Shown here one piece after another: positions 43,544 through 52,431 of a DNA stretch of 64,000 nucleotides. Origin of the DNA: Myxococcales bacterium (GTDB lineage Bacteria; Myxococcota; Polyangia; Polyangiales; Polyangiaceae). A program made the translations under genes and the position numbers. Within the stretch, counting starts at the first letter, position 1, and every line of letters begins with the position of its first letter. The notes below the pieces were generated by a model, which was not told the origin of the DNA, ran no database searches, and saw nothing but the letters and a program-made list of their open reading frames with translations. The DNA lies in NCBI GenBank assembly GCA_003151595.1, contig PLXW01000052.1, positions 83,359 through 147,358 of the forward strand. The letters run 5' to 3'.

Positions 43544-46500
43544 TCAGGGGTGGCCGGGGTAGCTGTTCGGATCGGCCGGGTTGGTCTTCACGAGCAGCTC
43601 GTCGCCGTCCGCGTAGCCGTCGCTGTCGCGGTCGATGCCGTCGCGGAATCCTTCTCCCGGCGGGACGCACGTGAAGGTGATCGAGCCGGTCGAAGCGACG
43701 AGCGCTTCGAGCTTGGCGTCGGGGAGCGGCGGGTTCGAAGACACATTGCCTTGCCACGCGCCGTTCACGTAGACGTAGCCCGAGTCGACGCCGCCGATCG
43801 ACGCGCGCGCGACGAGGTCGGTGTGGCCGGCTGCCGCCTGCGCTTCGAAGAGGGCGAGGCGCGGCGCGATCGTCGCGACGGCGTTCGCCGCCGTGAGCGT
43901 CGTCTGCTGACCGACGACGGGGAAGAAGTTCGTGTCGAACGCCAGGACGTACGCCGAGAGGGCGTGCCGCGCCTGGACGCCGACCGGATCGAGGCCCTGC
44001 GTGGGATCGAGCGGATCGGTGTGCGTCGACGTCGGGTCGTTGAAGACCGGGATGCCGCCGGGGTTCGGCTGGAAGCTGACGCCGCCGAACGTCACCGGGA
44101 CGAACGTCTGCGCGAAGACGAACGCCGCGAAGAAGCTCTCCGGCGACGACTCGATGCCGTCGTGGTTGAAGCCGAAACCGCGCACCGCTTGAACGGGGGA
44201 GGTGGGCGACGGAGCGTAGGGGGTGCCGGGGATGGTGAGCAGGTTGTGACCGGGGCTCACCGACGACCCGTACATGCCGAGCTTCTCGTAGGCGTTCCGC
44301 AGGTGCGGGACCTTGAAGCTCTGCGACTCGTCTTCGAACGAGAGTCGCCCGCTCGTGCCGAAGAAGCCGGGGTGCGGCGAGGCGCCCGCGTTCCCGTTGC
44401 GATCGAGCGTGTGGCAGCCGTTGCAGTTGTGGAAGCGATCGATCGGCAGCTCGGCGCCGTTGCTCTGCGTCTGGAAGTAGAGCGACTGCCCCTGCGTCTG
44501 ATCGGCGTTGAGCGAGTTGTCGAGCGCGCGGATCGGGTTCGGCGGGTAGCTCATTTGAAGCGCGAACGTCGCGTACGACGTCATGTCGGCGTCGGACAGC
44601 TGGTTCGCGTCGTCGACGAGTCCCGGGAAGGCGACGTTGAACGACTTGAAGGCGTTCATCTCGTCGTAGATGCCGGTGCTCGGTTGCGCCGAGGCGACCG
44701 GGTAGCCGTTGCCGTCGACGAACGGAATGCCCGACTGCTGGACCGCGCCGTTGCGGTCGCCGCGCCAGTGCATGGGGCCGTGGTTGTCGAGCCCGCGAAG
44801 GCTCTGGGTCGTCATCGGCCCCTTGGTCGTCATGTAGAGGCCCATGATGAACTCGGCGGCTTGCTGGCCCACGGTGGCGGCCACGTCGATCGGCGAGATG
44901 GTGAAGACGCCCGAGTAGATGGCGTCTGCTTGCGCGACCGCTTGGGGCGTCGGCGTGCCGCCGTTCGCCTGCGCGGACGCCGTCAGGATCGTGGCCGCCT
45001 CTTCTTGTTCGAGCGGCACGATCGGCAGCGGGGTAGCCCCGGGGTTGCCGAGGTCCCACGCGAGACCGTCGAGGTCACCGCCGACGTGGCAGCTGGCGCA
45101 CGCTTGATCGCCGAGGGCCGACGTGTCCTTCGCGCTGTAGAGGAACTTGCGACCGCTCGTGACGCTCGCCGGCTCGGGGCTGAACATCGTGGTGTGGAAG
45201 AGCTCCGTCCCCTTCTTGACGTCGACGATCGAGATGCCGTCGTCGAAGCGCGTGAGCACGAAGGCGTGCTGTCCGCTGGCGACGACGCCCGCGGGGCCGC
45301 CGGCGGAGAGGGTCACCTGGTTGGTCGCCGTCGGCGTCGCGGTCCCGGCTTCGAGCGCCGAGGCGTCGTAGATGGCGAGCTTCTGCGAGCCTTGCGCGAC
45401 GACGAAGACTTGCTTGCCGTCGTCCGAGAACGTGAGGTCCTGCGGGAACGCGCGGCTCAGCGTGGGGTCGCCGGTGCCGGCCGCGTGATTGAGGTGCGGG
45501 TTGAGGTTCGCCGCGGTGACCGCGCCCGACGTGGGATCGATGACCGAGATGCGGCTGTCGACCATGTTGCCGGCGACCGAGGTGAAGCCCGGAGTGTGCC
45601 CCTCGAAGCGGACGTCGTTGTGCGCGTCGGTGTTCGAGACGAAGAGCTTCCCGTCCTTCGGGCTGACGGCCATGTTGAAGAGCGTCGTGCCGACGTGCGC
45701 GTACGTTCCATTCGCCTTGGCGACGGGCGGGTTCGCGGTCGCGTCGATCGCGAAGACGTCCTGGTCCGGGAGGCGGATGGTGACGGCCGCGTCGAAGTTC
45801 GTTCCGTAGGCGTCGAACCAATGGAACGTGCCGTCGGTCCCCGCCTTCCACTTCACGATGAGGCCCGTGTTCGGCTCCGGCACCTGCGCGCCAGAGGGGA
45901 GCGTGATGAGCGGACCGGCGCCGCCGCCGGGGATGGTGGGGACGTTCCCGTACGCTGCGGCCACGTCGGCCTCGGCGATCGACGTCGTCTGGTCACCGGA
46001 GAAGAACGCCGCCGCATACACGGTCTTGCCGTCGGGGGTGACGGCGAGCGCGCGCGGAGTGTCGGCGAAGAGCGCGATCTTCGTGAGGCGCGTCCCGCCC
46101 GCGGCAGCGCCGAGGTTCGTGGCGTCGAAGACCCACACGTCCGCGCGACCGGCGCCGACGGTGTAGAGATCCGGATCGTCCGGCGAGTTCTGCCCGCGGT
46201 GCGCGGTGGTGATGAACGCGCGGTTCTTTCCCGGGCCGCCGAACACGATGTCGCGCGGCTCGTCGCCGACGAGGAGCGTGCGCGTGACGCGCGGCCCCTT
46301 GGCGCCGTTGAGCGTGACGATGCTCACGCTGTCGGAGAGATGGTTGACGACCCACACTTCGTTGTCGTTGCGAAGGGCGAGCGCGATCGGCTCGAGCCCC
46401 ACTTCCACCGATCCGATCGACACGAGCTTCTTCGCGTTGACGTTGAAGATCTCGAGCCGGTTGTCAGGCGTGTTGAGCGCGTACAGCGTACCGCCGTCGC

Positions 46501-46702
46501 TGGAGAGGGCGAGCGGGCGGACCTGGAGCGACTCGAACAGCGTGTACGGGTTCGCGGGCTGCGTGACCTTGGTGATCGAGGGGTTCTTCGCAGAGGCCGT
46601 GACCGCGGCCGACTGCGTGGAAAAATCCTCCTGCGAGCTCGTTCCCGCGGAGCAAGCCGCGGCGGCGATCGAGGGGATGAGTAAGAGGCCCAGACGTTTC
46701 AT
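43544..46702 (-). CDS. Large lipoprotein: YVTN propeller fused to di-heme cytochrome c peroxidase-like domain
   Basis: The ATG at 46702 has AGGAGA nine bases before it and gives 1052 residues with lipobox IAAAAC. The N-terminal half is a YVTN/NHL-like propeller (PLALSSDGGTLYALNTPDNR, RALAVTPDGKTVYAAAF, NMAVSPKDGKLFVSNTDAHN). The C-terminal half has two c-type heme sites, CASCH near residue 534 and CNGCH near 760, with the surroundings of MauG/CcpA-type proteins. The last 30 residues (DGIDRDSDGYADGDELLVKT) look like a calcium-binding thrombospondin-3-type loop. It should sit on the outer membrane and take part in electron transfer or peroxide chemistry. It is divergent from the FHA-sigma54 regulator gene. 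Confidence 0.88.
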   Translation of the reverse strand: MKRLGLLLIPSIAAAACSAGTSSQEDFSTQSAAVTASAKNPSITKVTQPANPYTLFESLQVRPLALSSDGGTLYALNTPDNRLEIFNVNAKKLVSIGSVEVGLEPIALALRNDNEVWVVNHLSDSVSIVTLNGAKGPRVTRTLLVGDEPRDIVFGGPGKNRAFITTAHRGQNSPDDPDLYTVGAGRADVWVFDATNLGAAAGGTRLTKIALFADTPRALAVTPDGKTVYAAAFFSGDQTTSIAEADVAAAYGNVPTIPGGGAGPLITLPSGAQVPEPNTGLIVKWKAGTDGTFHWFDAYGTNFDAAVTIRLPDQDVFAIDATANPPVAKANGTYAHVGTTLFNMAVSPKDGKLFVSNTDAHNDVRFEGHTPGFTSVAGNMVDSRISVIDPTSGAVTAANLNPHLNHAAGTGDPTLSRAFPQDLTFSDDGKQVFVVAQGSQKLAIYDASALEAGTATPTATNQVTLSAGGPAGVVASGQHAFVLTRFDDGISIVDVKKGTELFHTTMFSPEPASVTSGRKFLYSAKDTSALGDQACASCHVGGDLDGLAWDLGNPGATPLPIVPLEQEEAATILTASAQANGGTPTPQAVAQADAIYSGVFTISPIDVAATVGQQAAEFIMGLYMTTKGPMTTQSLRGLDNHGPMHWRGDRNGAVQQSGIPFVDGNGYPVASAQPSTGIYDEMNAFKSFNVAFPGLVDDANQLSDADMTSYATFALQMSYPPNPIRALDNSLNADQTQGQSLYFQTQSNGAELPIDRFHNCNGCHTLDRNGNAGASPHPGFFGTSGRLSFEDESQSFKVPHLRNAYEKLGMYGSSVSPGHNLLTIPGTPYAPSPTSPVQAVRGFGFNHDGIESSPESFFAAFVFAQTFVPVTFGGVSFQPNPGGIPVFNDPTSTHTDPLDPTQGLDPVGVQARHALSAYVLAFDTNFFPVVGQQTTLTAANAVATIAPRLALFEAQAAAGHTDLVARASIGGVDSGYVYVNGAWQGNVSSNPPLPDAKLEALVASTGSITFTCVPPGEGFRDGIDRDSDGYADGDELLVKTNPADPNSYPGHP

Positions 46703-46821
46703 TATTCGTATTTCTCCTGCCCGAGTGGCTCGGCGCGCTTGAGCAACGAGCGTGCCTTCCGTTCGTTCAGCGGAACCGTGGGAATTCGCCGGAATGTTGG
46801 TCGGCGAATGGCCGCGCGCGC

Positions 46822-46867
46822 TTGCGTGATCGCGCAACGCTGCGCAACTGCGCTGCGTGACTACGCA
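46822..46867. promoter_or_regulatory. Cluster of TGCG/CGCA inverted repeats between divergent genes
   Basis: TTGCG and CGCAA around TGATCG (46822-46837) and TGCGT and ACGCA around GACT (46854-46867) lie on either side of a third half-site pair, TGCGCAACTGCGC. They sit between the cytochrome gene and the FHA-sigma54 activator gene and look like repeated operator sites. Confidence 0.45.
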
Positions 46868-46926
46868 ACTCGCGCGTCTTCGCGCGCTCGCTTTCTGATT
46901 GGTTAAAGCTAAGAACCGCGCCCCAC

Positions 46927-48327
46927 GTGAACGCCCTAGGAAAGCTAGACGCCGCGCGCGAACGCGACACCGAGCTCCGCATCGCGATCGATGCCGCCGA
47001 CCGTCTGCGCTTCGTGCGCTTCTCTCTCCTCGTGATGAGCGAGCACGGCACCTTCACGTACCCCCTCCCCGACGAGGGGGTAGTTCGCATCGGGCGCGCG
47101 GCCGCGTGCGAAGTGAGCATCGACGACGGGCAGCTATCGCGCGAGCACGCGCGGCTGGTCCTCGGTGCGACGATCGCGATCGAGGACCTCGCGAGCTCGA
47201 ACGGCACCCGACTCGGCACGCAGGCGCTCGTGCCGCATCGCCCGACTCCCCTCCCCGCGGGCGAGCACGTGTCGATGGGGGCCACGGTGCTCGTCCTGCA
47301 GCACGCGGCGGCCGAGGCGCGCTCGCGCCCGCGCCACGACGACGACGCGCCCGAGGTCACGCCGGGCGGCGCGCTCGATCGGCTGCGCGCCCTCGCCGAA
47401 CGCTTCGCGGAGGGGAGCATCCCAGTTCTGGTGCTCGGCGAGACGGGCGTAGGCAAAGACGTGCTCGCGTCGATGATCCACCGCGCCTCGCGGAGGGCCG
47501 GCGAGCCATACGTCTGCATCAACTGCGGCGCGCTCCCCGAGACGCTCCTCGAGAGCGAGCTCTTTGGGCACGAGCGCGGCGCGTTCACTGGCGCGAACAC
47601 GGCAAGCGCGGGACTGCTGGAGAGCGCGCGCGCCGGCACGGTGCTCCTCGACGAGGTGGCGGAGCTGCCGCTCGCGGCGCAGGCGTCCCTCCTCCGCGTG
47701 CTCGATCAAGGCGAAGTGCTCCGCCTCGGGGCGACGCGCCCGCGCCCGATCGACGCGCGGTTCATCGCCGCGACGAACCGCGATCTCGAGCTCGAGGTGG
47801 AGCGCGGACGCTTCCGGCAAGACCTCTACTTCCGACTCGCGGGGGCGACGATCGTGATCCCGCCGCTGCGCGAGCGCGTCGGGGAGATCGCGCCGCTCGC
47901 TCTTCGCTTCGTCCGCGACGTGTGTCGCGAGCGGGCGCAGGCGCGCGTCCCGCGCATCTTGCCCGACGCGATGGAGGCGCTGGAGCGCCACACCTGGCCC
48001 GGCAATGTGCGCGAGCTCCGCAACGCGATCGAGCGCGCCGTGCTCCTGGCGCGCGAGAACGACATTGGTCTCACGCACCTGCCGCTCGAAAGAATGGGGC
48101 GCCGCCTCTCGACCGCGGGAAGGGCCTCGCCGCCGAGCCGGCCGCTGTACGTGAGCGCGCGCGCAGGCGAGCTCGTCGCCCGCGACCCCGAGGCCGCGAA
48201 GCTCTTGGCCGCGCTCGACGCCTGCGGCTGGAACCAGACGCGCACGGCGGCGATGCTCGGCGTCTCCTTGCGGACGCTCGTATCGCGCCTCGGCGCCTGC
48301 GGCCTCACGCGCAAGCGCGCGCGCTGA
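46927..48327 (+). CDS. FHA-domain sigma54-dependent transcription activator
   Basis: A GTG at 46927 gives 466 residues. An FHA phosphothreonine-binding domain covers about 35-125 (VVRIGRAAACEVSIDD, LSREHARL, ASSNGTRLG). The AAA+ activator domain follows with Walker A GETGVGKD at 171-178, the sigma54-contact loop GAFTGA at 218-223, LLDEVAELP and the arginine-finger region. A Fis-type helix-turn-helix ends the protein (NQTRTAAMLGVSLRTLVSRL). It is expected to be steered by a Ser/Thr kinase through the FHA domain and to activate RpoN promoters. The 42-bp array and the 702-residue protein gene follow it on the same strand, and the cytochrome gene is divergent. Confidence 0.92.
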   Translation: MNALGKLDAARERDTELRIAIDAADRLRFVRFSLLVMSEHGTFTYPLPDEGVVRIGRAAACEVSIDDGQLSREHARLVLGATIAIEDLASSNGTRLGTQALVPHRPTPLPAGEHVSMGATVLVLQHAAAEARSRPRHDDDAPEVTPGGALDRLRALAERFAEGSIPVLVLGETGVGKDVLASMIHRASRRAGEPYVCINCGALPETLLESELFGHERGAFTGANTASAGLLESARAGTVLLDEVAELPLAAQASLLRVLDQGEVLRLGATRPRPIDARFIAATNRDLELEVERGRFRQDLYFRLAGATIVIPPLRERVGEIAPLALRFVRDVCRERAQARVPRILPDAMEALERHTWPGNVRELRNAIERAVLLARENDIGLTHLPLERMGRRLSTAGRASPPSRPLYVSARAGELVARDPEAAKLLAALDACGWNQTRTAAMLGVSLRTLVSRLGACGLTRKRAR

Positions 48328-48348
48328 AGAGCGACATTCGCGCGTCCG

Positions 48349-48494
48349 ATTCCCGCGGCTGTGGGTCCGTCCAAATCAGTTGTGCCGCCGTCTCCCGGAG
48401 CTGTGGGACAGCTAACTTCAGTCGTCCCTCCGTCTCCCGCAGCTGTGGGACAGCTAACTTCAGTTGTCCAACCGTCTCCGGCAGTCGTCCCGCG
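48349..48494. repeat. Tandem array of 42-bp units upstream of the intact cassette
   Basis: Three full 42-bp units and a partial fourth are visible (48349, 48391, 48433, 48475). Units 2 and 3 begin TCTCCCG, share AGCTGTGGGACAGCTAACTT and differ at few positions; units 1 and 4 are more diverged. Each holds a weak palindrome around AGCTGTGGGACAGCT. The period equals the dimer period of the array at 13155-13448, and both stand just upstream of copies of the same gene. Confidence 0.85.
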
Positions 48495-48585
48495 GCACGC
48501 GCATCGCGCTCCTCGCGTCCCGCCCGTCGTCCGTCGCGTTCGCGCGCTTGCTCCACCGCCGCGGTCGTGGCACTCCGGCGCGCCA

Positions 48586-50694
48586 ATGTCGCCGCAACTT
48601 CCCACCGAGCTGCTCTTCGCAATCCGCCTCGAGACGTGGGGTGCGGTCTTCGCGGCGCGCGGCTACCCGCCTTCGCTCGGCGCGAAGGATTTCCGCAACG
48701 CCACGCTCGCCACGGTCGCCGACGCCCTCGCCCGTCCCGATCTCCCTCTCCCTCTCTGCCGCGCGCTCTTCACGATCGCCGGCTTCGCGACCGACGCCGG
48801 GCGAGCCGACATCTACAGCGCCGCCGCCGCGCTCGCGTACCCGACGCGTTGGCCCGACGCCGCCTCGCCCGCAGATCTGATCGCGCTCCTCATCGCGGCT
48901 TCCGCGACCGACGACGCGGTCCTCGAGCTCCTCGAAGCCGCGCAGATCCTCCGCGATCGCACCTTCCGCCCGCGCGCGACCCACGTCTACGTCGGCTCGC
49001 TCGGCCCCGATCCGAACGTCGGCGATCCCACCCAGTACGAAGCCGCCTGGCAGCGCGCCCTCGCGTCGTGGTGCACCGGCAACGACTTCGGCGCAGTCGT
49101 CGCCGTTCGCGGACGTTTGAACGGCGGTCTTCTCTCGTACGAGCTGCTCCACGAGGATCGCGTCGCCTCGCCGCTCACGATGCTCCCCGCTGCGCGGAAG
49201 GGCGCACCGACGTTCGCGCCGTCCTCGCACCGGCCACTTCGCTCGCACCTCGTCACGTACGAGCCGGCGACGCGACGCCTCTCCGTCACCACCGACTGCA
49301 TGGAAGCGGTCACGCCGCTGGCGTCGATGGCAGGCGCGGTCTTCTTCCGCGCCGAGCGTCACTTCCTCGACGAGCAGGCCGTCGATCTCTGGAAGCTCCA
49401 GGAGCTCGGCGCCGCAGCGCTCACGGTCCCCGCGCTCGCGGGCGACGTCACGATGAGCGCGATCGGCGGCACCTGGCACTCCGGCAAGAACCACGCGGTC
49501 ACCCCGCGCGGCCGCGACTTCTTCGAGGCGCTCGCGCGGTACAAGATCCGCATCGAAGGGGGACGCCTCGATCTCGTCACGTTGCGCGCGAAGGTCTCCA
49601 CGAAGGGTGCGAAGGACGCAAGCAGCGCCGCACAGTGCGACATCGCCGTGCGACCTCCGCACCTCCTCACGGTGTCGGAACCGGAGCTCGCGCCTTTGAT
49701 GCACGAGTTCCTCGATCGCGCGCAGATCACGAACCCGGCGCCGCGTACGCGCGACTTCTTCTCGCTCCAACCGTGGATCGACACCGCTGCGGTGTGGACC
49801 GCGATCGAAGGCGCTTCCGGCTTCGCCGAACTCGTCGCGCGCGGACTGCTCGTCGCCGATCCCGCGAACCGAAGCGTCGCGCCCCCGGCCCACCCGCACG
49901 CCGGGCGCACGGCGACCGCGTATCCCCTTCGCGGCGACACGTTCCTCGCATGGAGTCCGGACCCGACGATCGCGCCGTTCGTCGTGCGCGCGAAGGACCT
50001 CGTCGTCTACGCGCTCTCGTTCGCGAAGCTCGCATCGGTCGTCGCCGGCGCGCTCGGCCTCGAACGCCCGGCAAGCGCGCTCGACGACGACGGCGTGCTC
50101 GACTGCGGACGTCGCACGCTCGGCCCCACGCACGTGCACGTGTTCCTTCTCACGCGCCCCATTCGCCCGGCGACGGTCGAACGCCTGCGTGACGCGGCCG
50201 ATCACGGACACGCCGTGCTCATCGTCCCCGAGGGGCGAATGGAGAAGCACGGCTTGCGGCAAGTCGCGATGCCCAAGCTTTCCGGATCGTGGCAGGCGCT
50301 GCTCGGCGACATCGTGCGCACGCTCGGCGTCGAGACGCACGTCGACACGACCCTCTACGCGCCGCCGGACGCGCGCATCGTTCTCCATCGCGCGACCAAG
50401 CGCATCTGGATCGACGGCGTTCACTGCGCGGCGCTCACCGAGACGCACTTCCGTCTCCTCGAGATCCTGATCACACAGAGCGGCCAGCCCGTCTTCACGA
50501 AGGACATCGCGGCGCACATCGCGCGCGGCAAGCAGCACGACGACACCACGCGAAAGGCGATCGACTCGTTCATCGCCGGCGTCGAGAAGACGTTCAAGGC
50601 GATGAAGAAGAAGCCGCCGAAGGATCTGCACGCGCTCATCGCGAAGCCGAGTCGTTCGCACTACGCGATCGACGTGAGAACCTTCATCGACTGA
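48586..50694 (+). CDS. 702-residue protein with winged-helix-like C-terminus
   Basis: I do not recognise this family over its full length. The ATG at 48586 is used because the paralogue keeps the same start. Residues 1-150 are helical (LPTELLFAIRLETWGAVFAA, ATLATVADALARPDLPLPLC). The centre is mixed alpha/beta with GGTWHSGKNHAVTPRGRDFF and LLTVSEPELAPLMHEFLDRA. The last 100 residues look like an OmpR/PhoB-type winged helix: RIWIDGVHCAALTETHFRLL, then EILITQSGQPVFTKDIAAHI, then HDDTTRKAIDSFIAGVEKTF. So it may bind DNA. There is no signal peptide. An in-frame GTG at 48361 would translate the repeat array and is less likely. A sigma-like gene follows after a 217-base conserved leader. Confidence 0.75.
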   Translation: MSPQLPTELLFAIRLETWGAVFAARGYPPSLGAKDFRNATLATVADALARPDLPLPLCRALFTIAGFATDAGRADIYSAAAALAYPTRWPDAASPADLIALLIAASATDDAVLELLEAAQILRDRTFRPRATHVYVGSLGPDPNVGDPTQYEAAWQRALASWCTGNDFGAVVAVRGRLNGGLLSYELLHEDRVASPLTMLPAARKGAPTFAPSSHRPLRSHLVTYEPATRRLSVTTDCMEAVTPLASMAGAVFFRAERHFLDEQAVDLWKLQELGAAALTVPALAGDVTMSAIGGTWHSGKNHAVTPRGRDFFEALARYKIRIEGGRLDLVTLRAKVSTKGAKDASSAAQCDIAVRPPHLLTVSEPELAPLMHEFLDRAQITNPAPRTRDFFSLQPWIDTAAVWTAIEGASGFAELVARGLLVADPANRSVAPPAHPHAGRTATAYPLRGDTFLAWSPDPTIAPFVVRAKDLVVYALSFAKLASVVAGALGLERPASALDDDGVLDCGRRTLGPTHVHVFLLTRPIRPATVERLRDAADHGHAVLIVPEGRMEKHGLRQVAMPKLSGSWQALLGDIVRTLGVETHVDTTLYAPPDARIVLHRATKRIWIDGVHCAALTETHFRLLEILITQSGQPVFTKDIAAHIARGKQHDDTTRKAIDSFIAGVEKTFKAMKKKPPKDLHALIAKPSRSHYAIDVRTFID

Positions 50695-50804
50695 GCGTCA
50701 CGTCGCTTTTTCTCTCGAAGAAGCGTCGAAAAACGGTCCGAGAAAGGCGCGCCACTTCGCGCACTTGCGCGCTTCCCGGACGTGGACCCGGACGCGCGAC
50801 GTCC

Positions 50805-50818
50805 GAAAACGCGTTTTC
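50805..50818. promoter_or_regulatory. Conserved 14-bp palindrome in leader (right copy)
   Basis: This is the same perfect GAAAACGCGTTTTC palindrome as at 14585-14598, within a leader of about 215 bases conserved between the copies. Further downstream both copies keep a GGAAC word and an identical 22-base block at 50860-50881 before the AAGGAG ribosome site. Confidence 0.55.
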
Positions 50819-50911
50819 ACGTCCGAGTCGCGTCCGGAACTTTGGGCCCCCGGATCGGCATTCTTTCGTGACTGGGAAAAGCAAACCCCCGGTCACCAAG
50901 GAGAGAACGCC

Positions 50912-51271
50912 ATGAATCCGATCGCCCATGTCACGCACGCCACGCCCGTCGCCTTTCGTCACCCCGTCGCCACCGCCCGCGGCCGCGCGTTCTATCCGGC
51001 GCCCGTAGGCACGGACGCTCTCGTCGAGCGAATGATCCTCGGCGACGGCGTCGCCATCGATGAATTGAAGCGCCGCTTCGGCAAGCGCCTCATCGCCATC
51101 GCGACCGACGTCCTTGGCGACGAAGTCGAAGCCGAACGCATCGTGGACCGCGTCTTCGACGAGGCCAGCTTCGGCTGGCCCCCCGAGCGCGGCCAGGTCG
51201 AGCGCTGGCTCGCGCGCCTCGTGCGCCGCGCCGCCCGCGTGCGCGCCGTTCAGTTCGGGTTCGACGCGTGA
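50912..51271 (+). CDS. Sigma-70 region-2-like small protein
   Basis: AAGGAG eight bases upstream supports the ATG at 50912, giving 119 residues. From residue 30 the pattern follows region 2 of ECF sigma factors: DALVERMILGDGVAIDELKR, then RFGKRLIAIATDVLGDEVEA, then ERIVDRVFDEASFGWPPERG and QVERWLARLVRRAARVRAVQ. That includes the DEVEAERIVDRVF helix that in sigma factors contacts the core polymerase and the promoter -10. There is no region 4 and no room for one. It could be a degenerate or one-domain sigma, or a polymerase-binding adaptor. The gene lies between the winged-helix-type gene and the His-rich gene; the left copy has lost it. Confidence 0.6.
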   Translation: MNPIAHVTHATPVAFRHPVATARGRAFYPAPVGTDALVERMILGDGVAIDELKRRFGKRLIAIATDVLGDEVEAERIVDRVFDEASFGWPPERGQVERWLARLVRRAARVRAVQFGFDA

Positions 51272-51371
51272 GTCGAGCCCCGCCGCTTCGCTCGAGAGTG
51301 AGAACGCTTCGCTTGCTTCGTCACAGTCAGTTTCACGCTTTCAACGTTCACCCATCAACCAACCAGAGACC

Positions 51372-52238
51372 ATGACGACCCGTAAGAAGACCAACGTTTC
51401 CGAATCCACTGTTGCTCACGATCACATTTCGAACACCGAGGAGATCACCATGACCACGCAATCCAAGTCGAAGGCCACGCACGTTCACGCTCACGCCCAC
51501 GCCGCGGCCGACGCCGCGCCCAGCACGACGGAGGTCGACACGGCGGTACCCGCGGCGACCCCGGTCGTCTTCATCAAGCCGCCCCCTGCGGACGCCAACA
51601 TTCCGGTGCCGCCGGAGGGGGTCACGAACGCCAGCGGCGTCTACTACCGGGCAGCGTTGCCTCGGGAGCTGGAGCTTCAGGCGATGCCCGACGTGCTCGA
51701 GGAGCTCGCGCGCTTCTCGGACTACCTGGGTGTCTTCGGCAAGACGGCGCCCCCTCTGGCGTACGTCCTGCAAACGTTCACCGCCGCCAGCGAATGGTCG
51801 GCGATGCGCGTGAAGACGGAGGCGTGGGACGCGTTCTCACGCGGCCGAGAGGGAGCCGCGTGGACCGACGCGCGGCAGATCATGCTGGCCATGGGGCCGG
51901 CGTTGGCGTTGGCGGCGAAGACCGACGCGACGATCGCAAGGCAGTTCCCTGCGCTGGTCCGTCTGTTCGGGGCGAAGAGCGTGATCGCGAAGCGGGGGGT
52001 CGCGACGCGGAAACGCGGGAAGAAGAAGGAGGCGGAGCAGGCGGTGGAAGCCGCGAAGGCGACGACCCAAGCCGCGCCGGCCGCGGCGGTCGAAACGGCG
52101 GGGGCGGCGGCGGGAGCTGCTGCGCCGGTCGTGACGGGAGCGGCGGGCGCGAGCTCGCCGGTGGTGCCGGTGGTTGCGACGCCGGTGGTGACGGGGGCCT
52201 CGAACGGCGCGGCGGGTGGGGTTTCGCACCTGTCGTAG
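51372..52238 (+). CDS. Conserved protein with His-rich N-terminus, right paralogue
   Basis: This 288-residue protein is the intact paralogue of the product at 14790. Order: Thr/Lys-rich start, His-rich run HVHAHAH, conserved VVFIKPPPADANIPVPPEGV, helical core (LEELARFSDYLGVFGKTAPP, then LAMGPALALAAKTDATIARQ), a basic patch KRGVATRKRGKKK, and an Ala/Val/Pro tail ending SHLS. A second in-frame ATG at 51450 has a GAGGAG site. Core residues are nearly identical between the copies while the tails differ in length, so the core is under selection. There is no signal peptide or membrane helix. It is the last gene before a terminator. Confidence 0.78.
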   Translation: MTTRKKTNVSESTVAHDHISNTEEITMTTQSKSKATHVHAHAHAAADAAPSTTEVDTAVPAATPVVFIKPPPADANIPVPPEGVTNASGVYYRAALPRELELQAMPDVLEELARFSDYLGVFGKTAPPLAYVLQTFTAASEWSAMRVKTEAWDAFSRGREGAAWTDARQIMLAMGPALALAAKTDATIARQFPALVRLFGAKSVIAKRGVATRKRGKKKEAEQAVEAAKATTQAAPAAAVETAGAAAGAAAPVVTGAAGASSPVVPVVATPVVTGASNGAAGGVSHLS

Positions 52239-52301
52239 TTGGGCGAGTGCGAAGTGTGAGAGGGGGCTGGGAGAGGGCCCGGAGTGGAGAAGAGAAGTGA
52301 G

Positions 52302-52338
52302 AGCCCCCGATTCTCGAGAGAGCGTCGGGGGCTTTCTT
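52302..52338 (+). terminator. Rho-independent terminator (right copy)
   Basis: AGCCCCCGA and TCGGGGGCT flank a 14-base loop and are followed by TTCTT, the same hairpin as at 15704-15740. Confidence 0.8.
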
Positions 52339-52431
52339 GTGCGCGTCGTGCACGTCGCGTGCGGACGGTCCTCTTGAGCGGCTGCAGGCACTTGTCACCG
52401 GCGTCGCGACCCGCGCCGTCGCCTTGGCGGC

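Larger units (their letters stand above)
48541..52338. repeat. Right copy of a segmental duplication (intact)
   Basis: This is the complete version of the locus whose degraded copy lies at 13521-15740 in the same orientation. Similarity starts in the flank about 45 bases before the first gene and ends at the terminator. The arrays upstream of the two copies differ in sequence. Confidence 0.85.

Noticed and set aside
43421..46684. 1087-codon open frame on the plus strand
   Set aside because: It is antisense to the propeller-cytochrome gene, composed mostly of Arg, Val, Glu and Gly runs, with no signal or motif.
16000..48000. The interval between the two cassette copies as a composite mobile element
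   Set aside because: There is no transposase or integrase, no terminal inverted repeats, and the copies have diverged too much; a plain segmental duplication explains the data.
48361..48585. N-terminal extension of the 702-residue protein through the 42-bp array
   Set aside because: It is in frame from a GTG, but the left copy shows no equivalent frame and its own start matches the ATG at 48586.
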